From NCBI RefSeq assembly GCF_950005125.1, contig NC_080106.1, forward strand, positions 29,505,001 through 29,569,000: 64,000 nt of DNA. Direction: 5' to 3'. The notes beneath the pieces are model-generated. The model was not told where the DNA came from. It made no database searches and worked only from the letters and a program-made list of their open reading frames with translations. The position numbers and the translations under genes are program-made. Of the stretch, positions 22,721 through 34,800 are shown in pieces (positions within the stretch are counted from its first letter, which is position 1; each line of letters starts with the position of its first letter). Origin of the DNA: Chionomys nivalis (Eukaryota; Chordata; Mammalia; Rodentia; Cricetidae).

Positions 22721-24555
22721 TAGATACAGTCCTTTTACATAAAATTTCAAAATCTTTTTCAGAAAAGATTAGAAAAAAGGAAGCCTCAATATTGCTAGTT
22801 TGAGCCTATCTACTCAAAACACAACTCTTACATCCAAGGTGGTAAGAAATAACTTATCCTGGAGCCAAATATGAGTGAACACTGCTACAGAACAGAGATT
22901 TACATGTTTTAAATTCTGTGTTCCAATGTTGAAGTAGTTTCATGGCGTTTTTTACAACAGGATAAAGAGAGTCATTAACCATAACACTTTTCAAATGTGT
23001 GGAAACATAAACTGGAGGCTACAGCAGAGCAGAGCAATCTCAGTTCTAGGCCTCAGATGCCATCAGGTGATTCTTAGCCTCTTGGTTGATGGGAATCATG
23101 GTTTTGTTACGTGGCTATATTCTAAGATGCTTTTATCTTTTGGTCGCAGGATCTTAAGTCTTGGAATGAAGCAGGCAAGGTTTGGCAGCTTAGGTGTATA
23201 GAGTTAGCCCAAAGTAAATTGTAACTGGGCTTTGCATCTGCAGCATTCTAAACTTCCCACAGTCATTGACATGCTCACTAGCTAGGCAGCCGTACCGAAG
23301 GTCTCGGCTTGTTTGAATATGTAGCTTCTTTCAAAAACCTTCCATTCACAAACTTGTACATGAGGAACTACAATCTCATTTAGTAGTTAATGGTCTGGTT
23401 AATGTTTTCTAAAAATATTCTTTGGGAAGACACTAAAGAGGCTGCCTAAGGATTTTACCACTGAGCTACATACCCTGCACCAGCCTTAGGCTAATTCAGT
23501 TCTTACACTGAAAACTCAGAGAATTGTTTTTGTCACAAAGCAACTGAGTCTGAACCATTAGCACCAGCTGAGCTTATCAGAACAGATGCAAGCAAAGCAA
23601 ATGTGGGTCTTTAACCAATCATATTGTTTCTGCCTCTCACTTTTTCCTGTAGTTCATATAGAAGTAATAACAGAGCCCAGCTAAAGCAGGCCCTTTGAGG
23701 AACTGAATGATGCTATCTGTTCTACAATTAAAAGCCATTGTTAAGATGTTTCCGTTAATAGTCAGCAAGACCAAAGAGTTAAAAAGCAAAGGTCTTTCCC
23801 TTTTCTTCTTATCTTCCTATCCCCTGGAAGAAATGTACTCCCTATCACCCTGTTGTTCTGCTTTGTTTGGATTTGATTGTTTCCCTTCATGTCCATGCGT
23901 GAATAAACAGAAATCACACACTCATTGGGTCTCTATCAATGTTATTCAGCCAACAAATCAGAGATTTTAATAACATGTTCCCAGGGAACTTACGTGTCAG
24001 GATTGAGATACAAATATCAATCAGTCATGAGTCAATAAGTACATACCCCCGGTTTTCATTATTCTTATAAGACCACCAGCATAGTAATATTCAAAAGATG
24101 ACAACTTGGAGCCCATCCAAGTCTGACTGAATGATGTGCTTAGGAAACTGAAATAGTTCATGAGTTTTAACTTCCTTAATTCCTTGCGAAATACTTGAAG
24201 GGTAATTTTTTTTTTTTTTTTTTTTTAGAAAGGGAAAAAGAATGAGACGTGAAATGCCCCAGGGACAAGTGTGACAATCTCTAGGTACGGGGGCTGTAAT
24301 GCAATTCTGCTTCATTATGCAAAGTATTTCTGTTCTGGTCTGTGCTGATAGTTTGGCCCACAGCTCTGACACTATTACACTCCTCTTCAAAAGTACCATG
24401 ATTTTTCTGTGGTCATGTTGAAAGAGTCTTTAAGGAGTGACTTCTTGATTATAAATTTTGCATAGACATCCTTTTCATATTCTGATTCAATGAGACCATT
24501 TAGTGCTTACTTGATTACCAGAAGACTTTCCCCAAAGATTTATTTGATTGCTCAG
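22721..24555. other. Mostly unique DNA; T20 run
   Basis: Apart from an ID-like scrap at 23445-23490 and a poly(T) tract at about 24207-24226 with no SINE body attached, I recognise nothing. The poly(T) probably marks a lost or microscopic retroinsertion. Confidence 0.5.
23445..23490 (-). mobile_element. tRNA-derived ID/B4 SINE head fragment
   Basis: TTTTACCACTGAGCTACATA followed by CCCTGCACCAG resembles the antisense A-box head of the ID/B4 SINE (CTCTACCACTGAGCTACATCCCCAGC). Only about 45 bp remain. Confidence 0.55.
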
Positions 24556-24559
24556 CAAT

Positions 24560-24720
24560 GACCTTTATTCATTTGAATATACTATTTCAGAAAACTATGA
24601 GGCTATTTTCTGAGCCCCTCATAAATTCCTAACATTAAGCCCTGGGGCCATAGAAATAAATAGGACACAAATTGTCCTTACCCTCACTAAACTTATAATC
24701 CACTGGCTATCACATATTTT
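24560..24720 (-). mobile_element. L2 LINE 3' end, antisense
   Basis: ATTCATTTGAATATACTATT, then AAGCCCTGGGGCCATAGAAA, TTGTCCTTACCCTCACTAAA and TTATAATCCACTGG follow the antisense L2 3' end (GCGCTGGGGATACAG, CCTGCCCTCATGGAGCTTAC). Ancient and mammal-wide. Confidence 0.65.
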
Positions 24721-25297
24721 TGAGGAAGTAATTATAGGAATAATGAATTTTAGCAAAGAAGGTCAAGGTGTAATGAAAATATAAATATTTTACACAGAAT
24801 ACTAAGTGAATATATGCCAATTTCAATGTGATTTGCTAATTAATGATGAAGCCAGAAATAACAAAATTGGTCAGATGAAAATTTAATTTATAAAGATTAA
24901 TACTCTCTTCCAAACAAGAGTTATTCCGCTGCTATGAGCAGTCATAATTTGCCTTGCTCTGAACTAAAACATTATTTTTCTTTATTTTATTGGATTTACT
25001 TTTATTATCTAAAGATTATTTGTTTTTTAAAATTGTTTTTATTGAGCTATATATTTTCCTCCACTAATTCTTAAGCCTGGAAGCCTTCAAACTGTAATAC
25101 ATTTTCAGTTCTTTTCATTCTTAGCACTTTGGGACAAGATACAATACTATTATATCTCTAGTACACCCAAACTGCTGACTATGGATCTCAGGACTGGACA
25201 CTCTCTATAATCGCACGAATCAAATTCTTAAGTCTTTTCTACGTGTCCAATTTCTCTAGAAAACTTAGACAATCACAATATACATTTGCATGGTTTT
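24721..25297. other. AT-rich unique DNA
   Basis: Nothing recognised. Confidence 0.5.
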
Positions 25298-25434
25298 GAC
25301 TTTTTATTTGTTTGGTTTTTGTTTGTAGCTCTGGCTGTCCAGGAACTTCTACGTAGGACAAACTGACCTCAGACTACCAGAGATCTGCCAGCTTCTGCCT
25401 TCTGGGTACTGGAAATAAAAGTGTACACCACTAA
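25298..25434 (-). mobile_element. B1 SINE, antisense, diverged
   Basis: A T-rich lead, then GTAGCTCTGGCTGTCCAGGA, ACAAACTGACCTCAGACTAC, GAGATCTGCCAGCTTCTGCC and ACTGGAAATAAAAGTGTACA follow the antisense B1 order end to end, with about 20 per cent change by eye. Confidence 0.85.
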
Positions 25435-27210
25435 ACAAAGGTTCATTTGCACATTAAGATCTTAGCACTCCTTAATTATTACTAATTGATTTGGTGTCCT
25501 CTTAAGTAACAAAGCAAAAGTTGTATCTCCAGTTCTACCTCCAGCAGGTGACTTGCAATTTTCTCTGTTTTTTTTCTGTTTGTGGGGTGTGTATATGCAT
25601 ATTTTTGTTATATTTAATATTTCATATGTTATGTAGTTAAACTGTAAAACATCATTCACTTAATTGCTTTGAATATATAAATGTATTTATTCCTTAAACA
25701 GTGTGCTTTTATTTATTCAGTGATTCTCTGTACTTGAATATTTGGCTTGCTGAAATTGTCAGTAGTAGTATAGTAGTGTTTTTTTAAATTTACAAAAATA
25801 TAATCTATAAGTCTATGTGTCTAAACCTACAGAAAAAAATTAGCACTAAAGGGTGTAGCTTTTTAAAGTCATTTAGAATATAGTTTTCAACATAGATTTG
25901 ACTGCATTTTAGTTTTCTCCATTCCTCGTTATTTTTTCTGAGACTCATACTAGATCTTACTTTGCAAACTCAGAAGCTCATTCTTCACAAAAGCAAATCA
26001 AAGTTTCTCACCCCAGAAAGAACATCACTCCATCGTGATTATGGGTGAGTGGGAAAATGACCTTTGAGAGAACATTTCTCCTCCTTTTCTTTTTTGGTGA
26101 GTTGAAAGAAATATCATGAAGAATGGGGAATGTTAATAATTCAGAAGAATCCAGAAAATAGAAAAATATGCTTAATATGGATGCATAGTCACTATACACC
26201 TCACTAGCAACAGGAAGGCCATGTAAATCATTCATGCCACAGAGAAAGAATACCAATCATTTTCTTACACCCTTTTCAATGATTTTTAGCAAATTCAATC
26301 CTTCGAGTGTTAACTCTCAGAGGCCTGCAGCAAAAAAGGAACAAATTAAGTTACCCATTCTTAGACTATCATTTTAAAAGTACGTTGAGATAGTAAGACA
26401 TATTAATAATTAGCATGGACAATATAATTTTGTGTGTGCAAATGTGTGCATATCTGTGTACACATTTATGTGTAATCTTTGGGGGACCCTGAGAAATTTA
26501 GAATTAAGTCAGCTCTTAGCTTTGAGGCTGGATCACCTCACTTTGAAGCTGTTCTGGATATTGAACTCAGAGAAAACTGCAACAAAGGTGCTCTGAGAGA
26601 TTGGATTATCTGGGCTATCTGATCTTATCAGAGATTTTTTTCTGGAGGTCTTCCTTTATCAAACCTGGATTTTAAACCAGAATGAATCCATAGCTCTCTC
26701 ATTTCCTGTGGAAATAAAAACAGAACCTCTTTCCCAAAGTAACGTATCTTTTGATTTAAATTTTGAAGTCAAAGTGTTTTTGAAAGTATATAGATTGGAT
26801 TAATGCATCAGCATTTATAATCAAATGTCTTTTACCAGCTGTTGCTCTTTCCTAAGAAGTCAAACAAAGACCAAACAATAACATACAATATCCTGTAGCA
26901 CAAATAATAAAAATCCAGAGACAGATATTAGAGTTCAAGCTGAAAGATCAGAGAAGCAAAGCAGCCAACCACTAGAGAGTTCTTACCTCCGTAAAATATC
27001 CAGACTGATGCTATTCATAAGAATTAAAAAAATCATCACTTTATCAAGTGGAGAATTCAATATCTCTATTCCTAGCTTGCTGAGAGCTGTCTTGATTACA
27101 TATAGAAGCTTTGAAATGTTCTTCCCTAATCTGTAGTTGAATTATATCATTCTTCATGGTTTCTCAATATTATGCCAAACTCTTACCTCTCTTCATTCTT
27201 TCTCTCTTTC
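25435..27210. other. AT-rich unique DNA
   Basis: No transposon or exon recognised. A short alternating TGTG/CATATC patch lies at 26430-26475. Confidence 0.5.
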
Positions 27211-27214
27211 TGCA

Positions 27215-27445
27215 GTGGGTGCCAAACTAAAGGTCTCCACATAGGCCCACATATCCTAGGCAAAAGCTCTACTACTAAACCATAGTTCCAACTTTCATCT
27301 TTTAGTTCTCTTAAACTGTGAGATTGAGTCCTATTAAGTCACTCAGGAAGTATTGACCTTTATAGCCCAGGATGGGCTTGAATTTGTGATTCTCCTGCCT
27401 CAGCTTCCCATTCAGCTGCCACAGGCCTAGACGAAGCTGCATTTC
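27215..27445 (-). mobile_element. B4 composite SINE (ID head plus B1 body), antisense
   Basis: The right portion (27345-27445: TATAGCCCAGGATGGGCTTG, ATTCTCCTGCCTCAGCTTCC) is the 7SL/B1-like part. The left portion (27230-27292: CCTAGGCAAAAGCTCTACTA followed by CTAAACCATAGTTCC) is the tRNA/ID-like head. The two parts are separated by about 50 bp. This pairing is the B4 structure, but order and spacing are blurred, so independent ID and B1 pieces are possible. Confidence 0.6.
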
Positions 27446-28029
27446 TCAACTAAACGTCCCCTGTTGCTGGCATCTGATATAATTAGGAATTTGATGTGCT
27501 CATTCGGTTAAAATTTCCCTCTGTGCTTACGAACTGGAATGGCTTATTTTCTTATTGATTTTGTAATGACTTTGCTTCTGGTGCCTTTGTTATAATGGCC
27601 TCATAAATAAGCAAGGAAGCATTTTCTCCTCATTTGTTGTATATGAAAAGAATTATAATATGCTTCTCAAACTCATACTCAACCACCCAGCTTTTCTCCT
27701 AGTCCAAGGTCTTCAGAAGTTTGAAAATACTCACCAGAGAAGACCACTGTAGCTTTGCTTATCAAGAGAGTTTTATTTAGAAGTTAAGAATATTAATATA
27801 ACATAGATAAACAGATAATAGAGAACAATAGATATATAATAGAATATAAGACAAATTTAGAACCATGTGTCAGATTCATTAAGTCATAATATTCAAGGAA
27901 CTTGTTTCTCCTGAGTTGTTCAACTCCTCTGAATATTGTGATTTAAACTCAAAATATTCTTTACATATCTGTAAATTAGTTGTTCATTTTCCTCTTCTAT
28001 TAATCTTAGTACTTTATACTTTTTTCTAA
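27446..28029. other. AT-rich DNA, nothing recognised
   Basis: Strongly AT-rich. It may include unrecognisable 3' parts of the following L1. Confidence 0.5.
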
Positions 28030-29200
28030 TTGATCACTCTACATAAAGTTTATTAGTTTTGTGGATTTACTATCAGAGCAAACTAGTTTTCAACGATAGT
28101 TTAATTATCTACTTTTTTGTAAACTCTCAGTGTTTCTAATTTTCTTATTTTTTTAAAAAATTTTTAAATCTGGAATTTGAAGGTGTAAATCTGAGTCACT
28201 GAATTTATTTCTTTTATATATTGTCTAATTTCTATATTTTATTCTTGTTTATTTTTGGAGGGTAGTCTATGTTTTATAGCATATTTAATTAATTTATCAG
28301 AGTCTATCTTTAAATAGTATTCTTCTGTATTTAATTATATAATTTACTTATGAACAAACATTAAAACAAGTATTTGAACCGCCAAATTACCATCTGAGCA
28401 CTGTTTAACTATATTCTATAATGTGTGACACGTTTTATTCTCAGCTTACTCAGTTTAAAAATATCTTTAATTTCCCTGCTGATTTTGTCTTTGACCTATG
28501 GGTTATTTAGAAGTCCATTGTTTAATTTCAAAATACACAAAGGTTTTCTAGATATCTTACTGTTTGTGACTTATATCTTAATTATATTTTAGTAAAAGAG
28601 TATGGTGTGCATAATTTTGTTCCTTTCAATTTTGCTGGAGCTTACTTTATGACCCAGAATATATTTCACTTTGCTATGTGGTAAATACATTTGAAAGAGA
28701 TATGAATTTTCCTTTGTTTCATTTGAAGGTGGAATTTCTGTAAGTTACTTAATGATGATCCAGGGCTACAAATGTCAATTATTTTGCATTGGTTAATGGT
28801 AGTTATTCCCTCCAGGTCTCTGTTGCTTGTCTGTTTACTCTTCCATTGATTTCTGATATTGAATGTCCCATGATAAACATTGAATTGTCTGTTTCTCCCT
28901 TCCCTTCTATCAGCATGCACACTACACACTTTGAGGCTCAATTACTATGTGCATACACATTTAGTTTTATGACTTGGTGATGAATTCACCTCTTTATCAT
29001 TATGAAAGGTAACCTTTTATTTCCAATAATGTATCTCCAGTGTTTCCTTTCTATATTCAAAAACCATTCCATTGTTCTGTGTATAGTATTTATAATAGTT
29101 TGATTTTTCAAAATTTAAGCTATCTGAATCTTATTAAATGAATTCTCATCAAAAGCTTATGAATTGTTCTTATTTTATATCGTCAACTCTTGAAATTACA
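28030..29200 (-). mobile_element. Ancient L1 (L1M-like), antisense
   Basis: CTTTGACCTATGGGTTATTT with AGAAGTCCATTGTTTAATTT, then TATGACCCAGAATATATTTC, CATTTGAAAGAGATATGAAT, and the endonuclease-coding CAATTACTATGTGCATACAC ATTTAG block with CTCTTTATCATTATGAAAGG follow the antisense ORF2 EN region of old mammalian L1. It overlaps in content the copy at 7815-9545 but is an independent insertion. Coding potential is gone. Confidence 0.8.
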
Positions 29201-29410
29201 CTGTTTAGATTTTAGCTATATTTTTTTTTGTTTTCTTGTGGGTACTGATCATCCAATTATGTATTTCAAACACAGAAATAAGTGAAGTATGTAACACTTT
29301 ATGTCCCATTACAAAATACCCAGACACTTGTCAAAGCAACTTATAGCTTCTCAAACTGTGCCTTCTTCAACAAAGAAACACAATAATTAACTTCTGAGTA
29401 TTCTAAGTTA

Positions 29411-29418
29411 TATGTGTG

Positions 29419-29459
<41 letters not shown>

Positions 29460-29480
29460 CAGAGAGAGACAGAGAGAGTA
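29411..29480 (+). repeat. (GA)n / (GACAGA)n tract
   Basis: GA repeats with periodic AC interruptions. Purine-rich microsatellite. Confidence 0.95.
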
Positions 29481-30140
29481 AATAAATAACCTAAATTCTC
29501 GAGTTTTTATAACACTATTTTCTGGAGAGATATGCACAAATTATTCAAAGACAGCTGAATTATGAAAATTAATCTCAGGATGAGAACAGCTCATAAAAGT
29601 GACTTGGAGCTCACTAAACAACTTGCACTCAGCTCCATAGGTGGGAACGGCAAGGCTGGTAGCTCAGGTGTCATGACTTTCTTCCGGATAACTCAACTCA
29701 AGTATCTGAGGTAGTATGACCCTCTTCCAAATATCTCAACTTTATGAAAGTCATCTAAGGAATTTAGTTGGTTTGAAAGTATATTCTCAACAGTCTTTAC
29801 TGTTTAGAAGTGCTTGGGGAAGGAGGGGCCTAAGGTACCTGGTCAGTTTCAGGGACTTCCTTAAATGTTTAAATTGTTTAAGAAGCTTCCCTGCAAGACA
29901 GGGAAGTTTCATTTTCCTTTAGAAGATCCTATCAACTACTATCCCTTTTGTGGATGATAAATGGATATCCATGCAAGAATCTTTGAATGAAGCATAAATT
30001 TTGAAAAATGAAAAATTAATTGCTTAGACTGATTCTCCATCCTGTACTATCTCTACCAACATGTATTAGGAGCATCTTGCATTAAGTACTGAAAGTTTGC
30101 TTAGATTATGTTGTTTTTAAATGTACAATGTCCACTATCT
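29481..30140. other. Unique DNA
   Basis: Nothing recognised. Confidence 0.5.
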
Positions 30141-30144
30141 CGGT

Positions 30145-30490
30145 TTAAGATTCTATTACTGTGAAGAGACACTATGACCATGGCAACTCTTACAATGGAA
30201 AACATAGACATTATTAGTTGGGGCAGTCTGTCTTATAGGCTCAGAAGTTGACTCCATTATTATCAAGGTAGGAAACATGACCGTACACATGCAGACACAG
30301 TGCTGGAGAAGGACCTGAGAGTGCTACATCCCAATCCACAGGCAGTAGGAAGGAATGAGCCACTAGACCTGACCTGAGCTTCTGAAACCTTAAAGCCCAC
30401 TTGCAGTGGCGTACTTCTTCCACCAAGGCCATGCCTCCTAATATTGCCACTCCCTTGTGACCAAGCATCAAATATATGAGCTACGTAGGT
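30145..30490 (-). mobile_element. MaLR-like rodent LTR repeat, family B
   Basis: TTCTATTACTGTGAAGAGAC followed by ACTATGACCATGGCAACTCT, GACACAGTGCTGGAGAAGGA, GAGAGTGCTACATC, and CCATGCCTCCTAATATTGCC match a common rodent repeat I assign to the MaLR LTR class (reverse orientation). The same family is seen at 45415-45632. No gag-pol internal region is next to it, consistent with a solo LTR. Confidence 0.65.
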
Positions 30491-30529
30491 GATTTCTATT
30501 CAAACCACCATACTCACTCTTTCTTCCCA

Positions 30530-30860
30530 ATATCATGTTTTAAGTGTTCAGATTGTGTTTGACTGGGGATATTGTAGGCCTTCGGCACACGAGACTTAAC
30601 TAATGAACACAAGCATGTTGAGGTGTGCTTTATGGATACAGTTCGTTCTCATGTCTTATCCTTTTCACTGATTTTTGTATGCTCCCATCATGTGAGCAGC
30701 AGTAAACCCCAGCCATCATCAAGTAAGCCAATCCAGCAACCATGCCTTCAAGACTATGATGGACTGGGTTCCCCAAAACCATACCCATAAACCTTTAATC
30801 TCTTAAATCTCTTGTGTCAGATATTTGGTGACAGCAGTAATAAAAAGGTATAGCGCATAC
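30530..30860 (+). mobile_element. MaLR-like LTR 3' portion, sense
   Basis: AGACTATGATGGACTGGGTT, CATACCCATAAACCTTTAAT and TGTGTCAGATATTTGGTGAC followed by AGCAGTAATAAAAAGG fit the 3' end of a rodent MaLR-like LTR (GATGGACTGTACCC, AATAAACCCTT, CAGGTATTTG, CACAGCAATAA). The left limit is uncertain. Confidence 0.55.
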
Positions 30861-31224
30861 ATGTACTTGAAAGTGGCAGTCTTCATCTGACTAATTTGTA
30901 ACTTATTTTCAGGTGTATTTAACATTTGAAATATTACTGAATTCAAGTGAAACAGCACAGTAATAATGAAGTTAATGTTTGGCACCAAAAAAATGAAGTG
31001 ACTAGTCTTTGTTTCATTTCTTCTTTCCCTGTATGACACACAAAAATTTTCTGAACTGTGGTTTTCTTCAGTTGCTTGGTGTGAATAGTAATAGTGTCAA
31101 ATTTTTATAGGTTACTTTTTGTAGTATTAATGAGTTAAGAAACCTGAAAGGTCACCTGTAAATAGCTTACAAATAGCTTAAATTCACTAAAGACTAATTA
31201 GCACTGACTAGTAGACTGTTAGTA
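30861..31224. other. AT-rich unique DNA
   Basis: Nothing recognised. Confidence 0.5.
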
Positions 31225-31410
31225 TTTTTTAATGTATATTTATTTTGTGTTTTTTTTTATATTGGCATTCACATGCCATGGCACATGTTGATCAAAGCAC
31301 AACCTGAAACAATTGAATCTCCTTTCCTAGGTGTGTTCCAAAGATCAAGTTCAGGTCATTAGACATAATGGCAAATAGCCTTATCCACCGAGTCAACGTG
31401 ACTGCCCTAG
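31225..31410 (-). mobile_element. B3-type SINE, antisense, old
   Basis: GCATTCACATGCCATGGCAC, GATCAAGTTCAGGTCATTAG and AGCCTTATCCACCGAGTCAA parallel an antisense B3 (CATGCCATGGCACAC, CGAACTCAGGTC, CTTTACCCGCTGAGCCA). Confidence 0.65.
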
Positions 31411-32720
31411 ACTACTACGCCTGAATTCAAAACATTTTAAGTGTGATTTTCAGCAGTTGACTTTTTAATAGGTAGCGTTATGAACTGAAAAAGAAAGAAA
31501 CTACAAGGAAATCAGAACATTGTTACCCAGAGGGTCCTGGTGAGAGGATTAGTTGGTTTAGCACATTCTATTGTAGAGTACAAGCACGGTCTTGTGCATG
31601 CCTTGCAAGATCTTGTGCATGCCTTGAAGGTTAGCTGCTTCATAGCAGTGCCAGGACAATTGCACTTAGATGTTGTTTTAGATGATTAAAGACACAAGAT
31701 CTTGACAAAGATTTCTTAAATCAAAGCATAGCCTCTAAGGACAGTGTTTGCAAGGGCATATGTCACCTTTTTTCCTTACCTCCTTCCCAGAACAGATTTT
31801 CTCTTCATCAGGTTGATAACTGCCTTCTCCAATTCATATGGTCCTCTGCCCTCTCTCATTCTCACCACTCGTTTCCTATATTTATAGAAGTCACCAGGTC
31901 AGCCTCATTGGTCTGAAGACTCATGCCTCTTTAGGCGATTGTACTTGTCCCGTATCCAGAGAAAAACTACATAGTATGTTCCAGTTAATCAAATGATCAA
32001 ATAATACAAGCGTGACATGGCATCATTTTATATAACAGAGCCATTCTTTTTTTTTTGTAGTCTCCAGTGACTCACTTGATTCCATTGTGGGAGCTTTTAT
32101 ATCTACTAATTACTACAGGGGACAATATGACAAAGCCTTCTAATTCATATTAAAAAGAAAAAATAATGTTTCACAGTTTGTTGTTCAGAAACAAAACTGT
32201 GGCGATTTTAATCAATTGTCATGGATTTGCATTGTGTACAGATTGACTGCTCCACCAGCATTCGTAACCCAAGCTGTCATCCACTCAAGGAACATGTGGG
32301 AGTCGGATAGTCAAGGAGAAGCTCCCGTTCTAGCAGTGTGAACCATGCTTGACGGTCACTCTCCCTCCCCAAGGCACTATTTGATGTTGTTTGTATGGTA
32401 AAAAAACAAGAGAATGCATTTCTTATTCCAAAATAGCTTGAGAATAAATCTTCAAGTTGTTTGATCAAAATGTCATTATGCATGCCTTTCATCAGAGTTA
32501 TTACCAAACAATATAAGAAGTTTCTTTCCTCTCTTCTTAGGTTTAATTGCTTGACTTGAATAAATTATTTAAAATATTTCAAAGATTCTTAATTCTTAAG
32601 ATAATGATACTTTACAATTGGCGTAGGCTTTCAAGAGTGAAAATTATTTTACTCTCTCAAAAACTCCCTAAATTACTTGCTGAGCTTCACAGTTTGCTTT
32701 GCATCCCATCCTTATTGTAT
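31411..32720. other. Unique DNA with a short tandem duplication
   Basis: TCTTGTGCATGCCTTG occurs at 31590-31605 and again at 31611-31626 (21-base period). Otherwise nothing is recognised. A T-run lies at about 32048-32057. Confidence 0.5.
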
Positions 32721-32733
32721 AAAACTTTTTAAG

Positions 32734-32906
32734 CGGGCAGTGGTGGCGCACGCCTTTAATCCCAGCACTCGGGAGGCAGAGGCAGGCGGATCTCTGTGAG
32801 TTCGAGACCAGCCTGGTCTACAAGAGCTAGTTCCAGGACAGGCTCCAAAACCACAGAGAAACCCTGTCTCGAAAAAACAAACAAACAAAAAAAAAAACAA
32901 CAAAAA
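32734..32906 (+). mobile_element. Young full-length B1 SINE
   Basis: Complete B1 from GGGCAGTGGTGGCGCACGCC to AAACCCTGTCTCG plus an A-rich tail. It has the GAGCTAGTTCCAGGACAGG block, intact A-box (GTGGCGCACGCC) and B-box (GTTCGAGACCAG). An exact target duplication AAAACTTTTTAAG lies at 32721-32733 and 32907-32919. It is very close to the family consensus, hence young. Confidence 0.97.
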
Positions 32907-33149
32907 AAAACTTTTTAAGTATTTGCATAAGATATATACTAATTTAATTGTACTGAGATATGCTGTTCATTTTTCTCACTATAAGGTAAATGAAACTATA
33001 TGAGGTCAATGCCCATGTGAGTTAGATTTAGTGATTCCACAGTGCATAAGTACTATACAACATCACATTGCATATGATAAATATGTATAATATCAACTTA
33101 TCAAACAATATAATTTTTGCTGATATTGCTCTCTATTGTATACCTTTCC

Positions 33150-33212
33150 TAACATAGGCCTTGGCACTTGCTACTCATTCAATATTTGCTGATTGAAGAA
33201 ATGAACTAATTT
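33150..33212 (+). mobile_element. L2 or MIR 3' tail
   Basis: GGCCTTGGCACTTGCTACTC followed by ATTCAATATTTGCTGATTGA and AGAAATGAAC fits the L2 terminal CCTGGCACATAGTAGGCGCT / CAATAAATATTTGTTGAATG. Short and ancient. Confidence 0.55.
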
Positions 33213-33463
33213 TTAACTCATTAGCAATTTTATCTAGCCGTCATTTTGTTTTCACCTTCTCAATTTTTCCCTTGCTTTTTTAGATACTGGTAATGAGTTA
33301 GAGTTGAGTTTGTATGCAGGGAGTTGGAGGAAAAAAAAAAAGAAACAGAAACTTATGTTTATTGTTTAGAAAATAATTTTGCTTTGTGTTTTTAATGTGG
33401 AGGCATTATCTTGGCATCAGTATTATCTCACAAATATAGTAGATTTCGAAAAATTAATGGGCA

Positions 33464-33629
33464 GCCGGGCGATGGTGGCGCACGCCTTTAATCCCAGCAC
33501 TCGGGAGGCAGAGGCAGGTGGATCTCTGTGAGTTCGAGACCAGCCTGGTCTACAGAGCTAGTTCCAGGACAGGCTCCAAAGCCACAGAGAAACCCTGTCT
33601 CGAAAAACAAAAACAAAAACAAAAAAAAA
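33464..33629 (+). mobile_element. Young full-length B1 SINE
   Basis: Complete B1 beginning GCCGGGCGATGGTGGCGCAC, with a CAAAAA-type tail. Target duplication GAAAAATTAATGGGCA (33448-33463) against GAAAAATAAATGGGCA (33630-33645), one mismatch. It differs from the B1 730 bp upstream at only about five places in the body, plus tail differences. Confidence 0.97.
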
Positions 33630-33645
33630 GAAAAATAAATGGGCA

Positions 33646-34789
33646 AATATCAACCAATGGATTACTGAAGCAAAAGAGAAAAATCCATGTTGAACCAGTC
33701 TAACCAACAAGAGTGAACAATGTTTGTATAAATAGAACATGACTCAAAGAAACATACATATACACACAGACACACAATACATGCACATATGTACATCCTT
33801 ATCCATACATACACATACTCTAAGTTCCTTAAGAAATCAAGAAAAATGGAAACTGTATGTACTTCTGTCTTTTCTCAGAAAACAATCTTAACTCATGTAG
33901 TAAAGTAAATCTAGTTGAATCATTAAGTGTCTCTGAAAAAATATTTTTTTCTTATAGTCTAAAAAATTATCTGATGATTTAACTCTATATGTTAGCTGAG
34001 GAAGATCGGAGGGAAGCAAGGGAAGTAAAGTGAAATAAATGCTGCATTGATAGTGAGAAAAAGTTCCCAGCATGCAGACGGACAGCCTACCGGCAAGTGC
34101 GGCCTTTACAATATTTATTCTGAAACTCAGTTCTACCTCACATAAAAATTTTGGGAAAAAAAATCATTTTTTTGAAAACATAAGCATTTTAAACAAACAT
34201 GTCTCTTGCTTCAGTGAAGACTCAATAGCCTAAATGTTATAATTGCTTTTAAGTGCCAGAGAAGTTGAAGAAATAAAAGAGAAAATTACAGTAACTGCTT
34301 CCCTCATGAAAAGTCATTCTCTCTGTAATTCAGTAAACAAAGGGGCTTATGTAATACTGTTCATCTGTGAAAAATACTTTACGACAAAGTTGTCTCTGTG
34401 ATAAGAATTAATTAAGATTGACCATCTGCTTTGATGAGTTTGTCCCTGAAACAAGAAGTGAGTGTGTGTTGGGGAGTCAGGGGGAGTCATCCTGAATTGT
34501 TTTAAAAGGTAACTACTTTCTTTATGGAGAGAAAAATCATTAATATTATTTCATTTAATTTAAGCAAAAATGTGTGTGTAAGTTCATACTATAAATAAAC
34601 TCATCTTGATCTTTATGTGTCTATATCTACCTAAAACCATGTTGCTTACAGGTTTTAGTTGGAATACTTGACACTTTGAGAACTTTTTGTTTGAAATTAA
34701 GTTTTGACATTCAATCATACTCAAAAACAAGCTTATAGAAACCTCTACCCATTCTGTAATGGTTCTAATCATAGCTTTCCTGAATTACA
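33646..34789. other. AT-rich unique DNA
   Basis: A CA/TA-rich patch lies at 33750-33830 (ACACACAGACACACAATACA). Nothing else recognised. Confidence 0.5.
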
Positions 34790-34800
34790 CTGGAAATCTT

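Noticed and set aside
24207..24226. Poly(T) as the tail of a SINE
   Set aside because: No SINE body adjoins it on either side, so it is left as a bare homopolymer.
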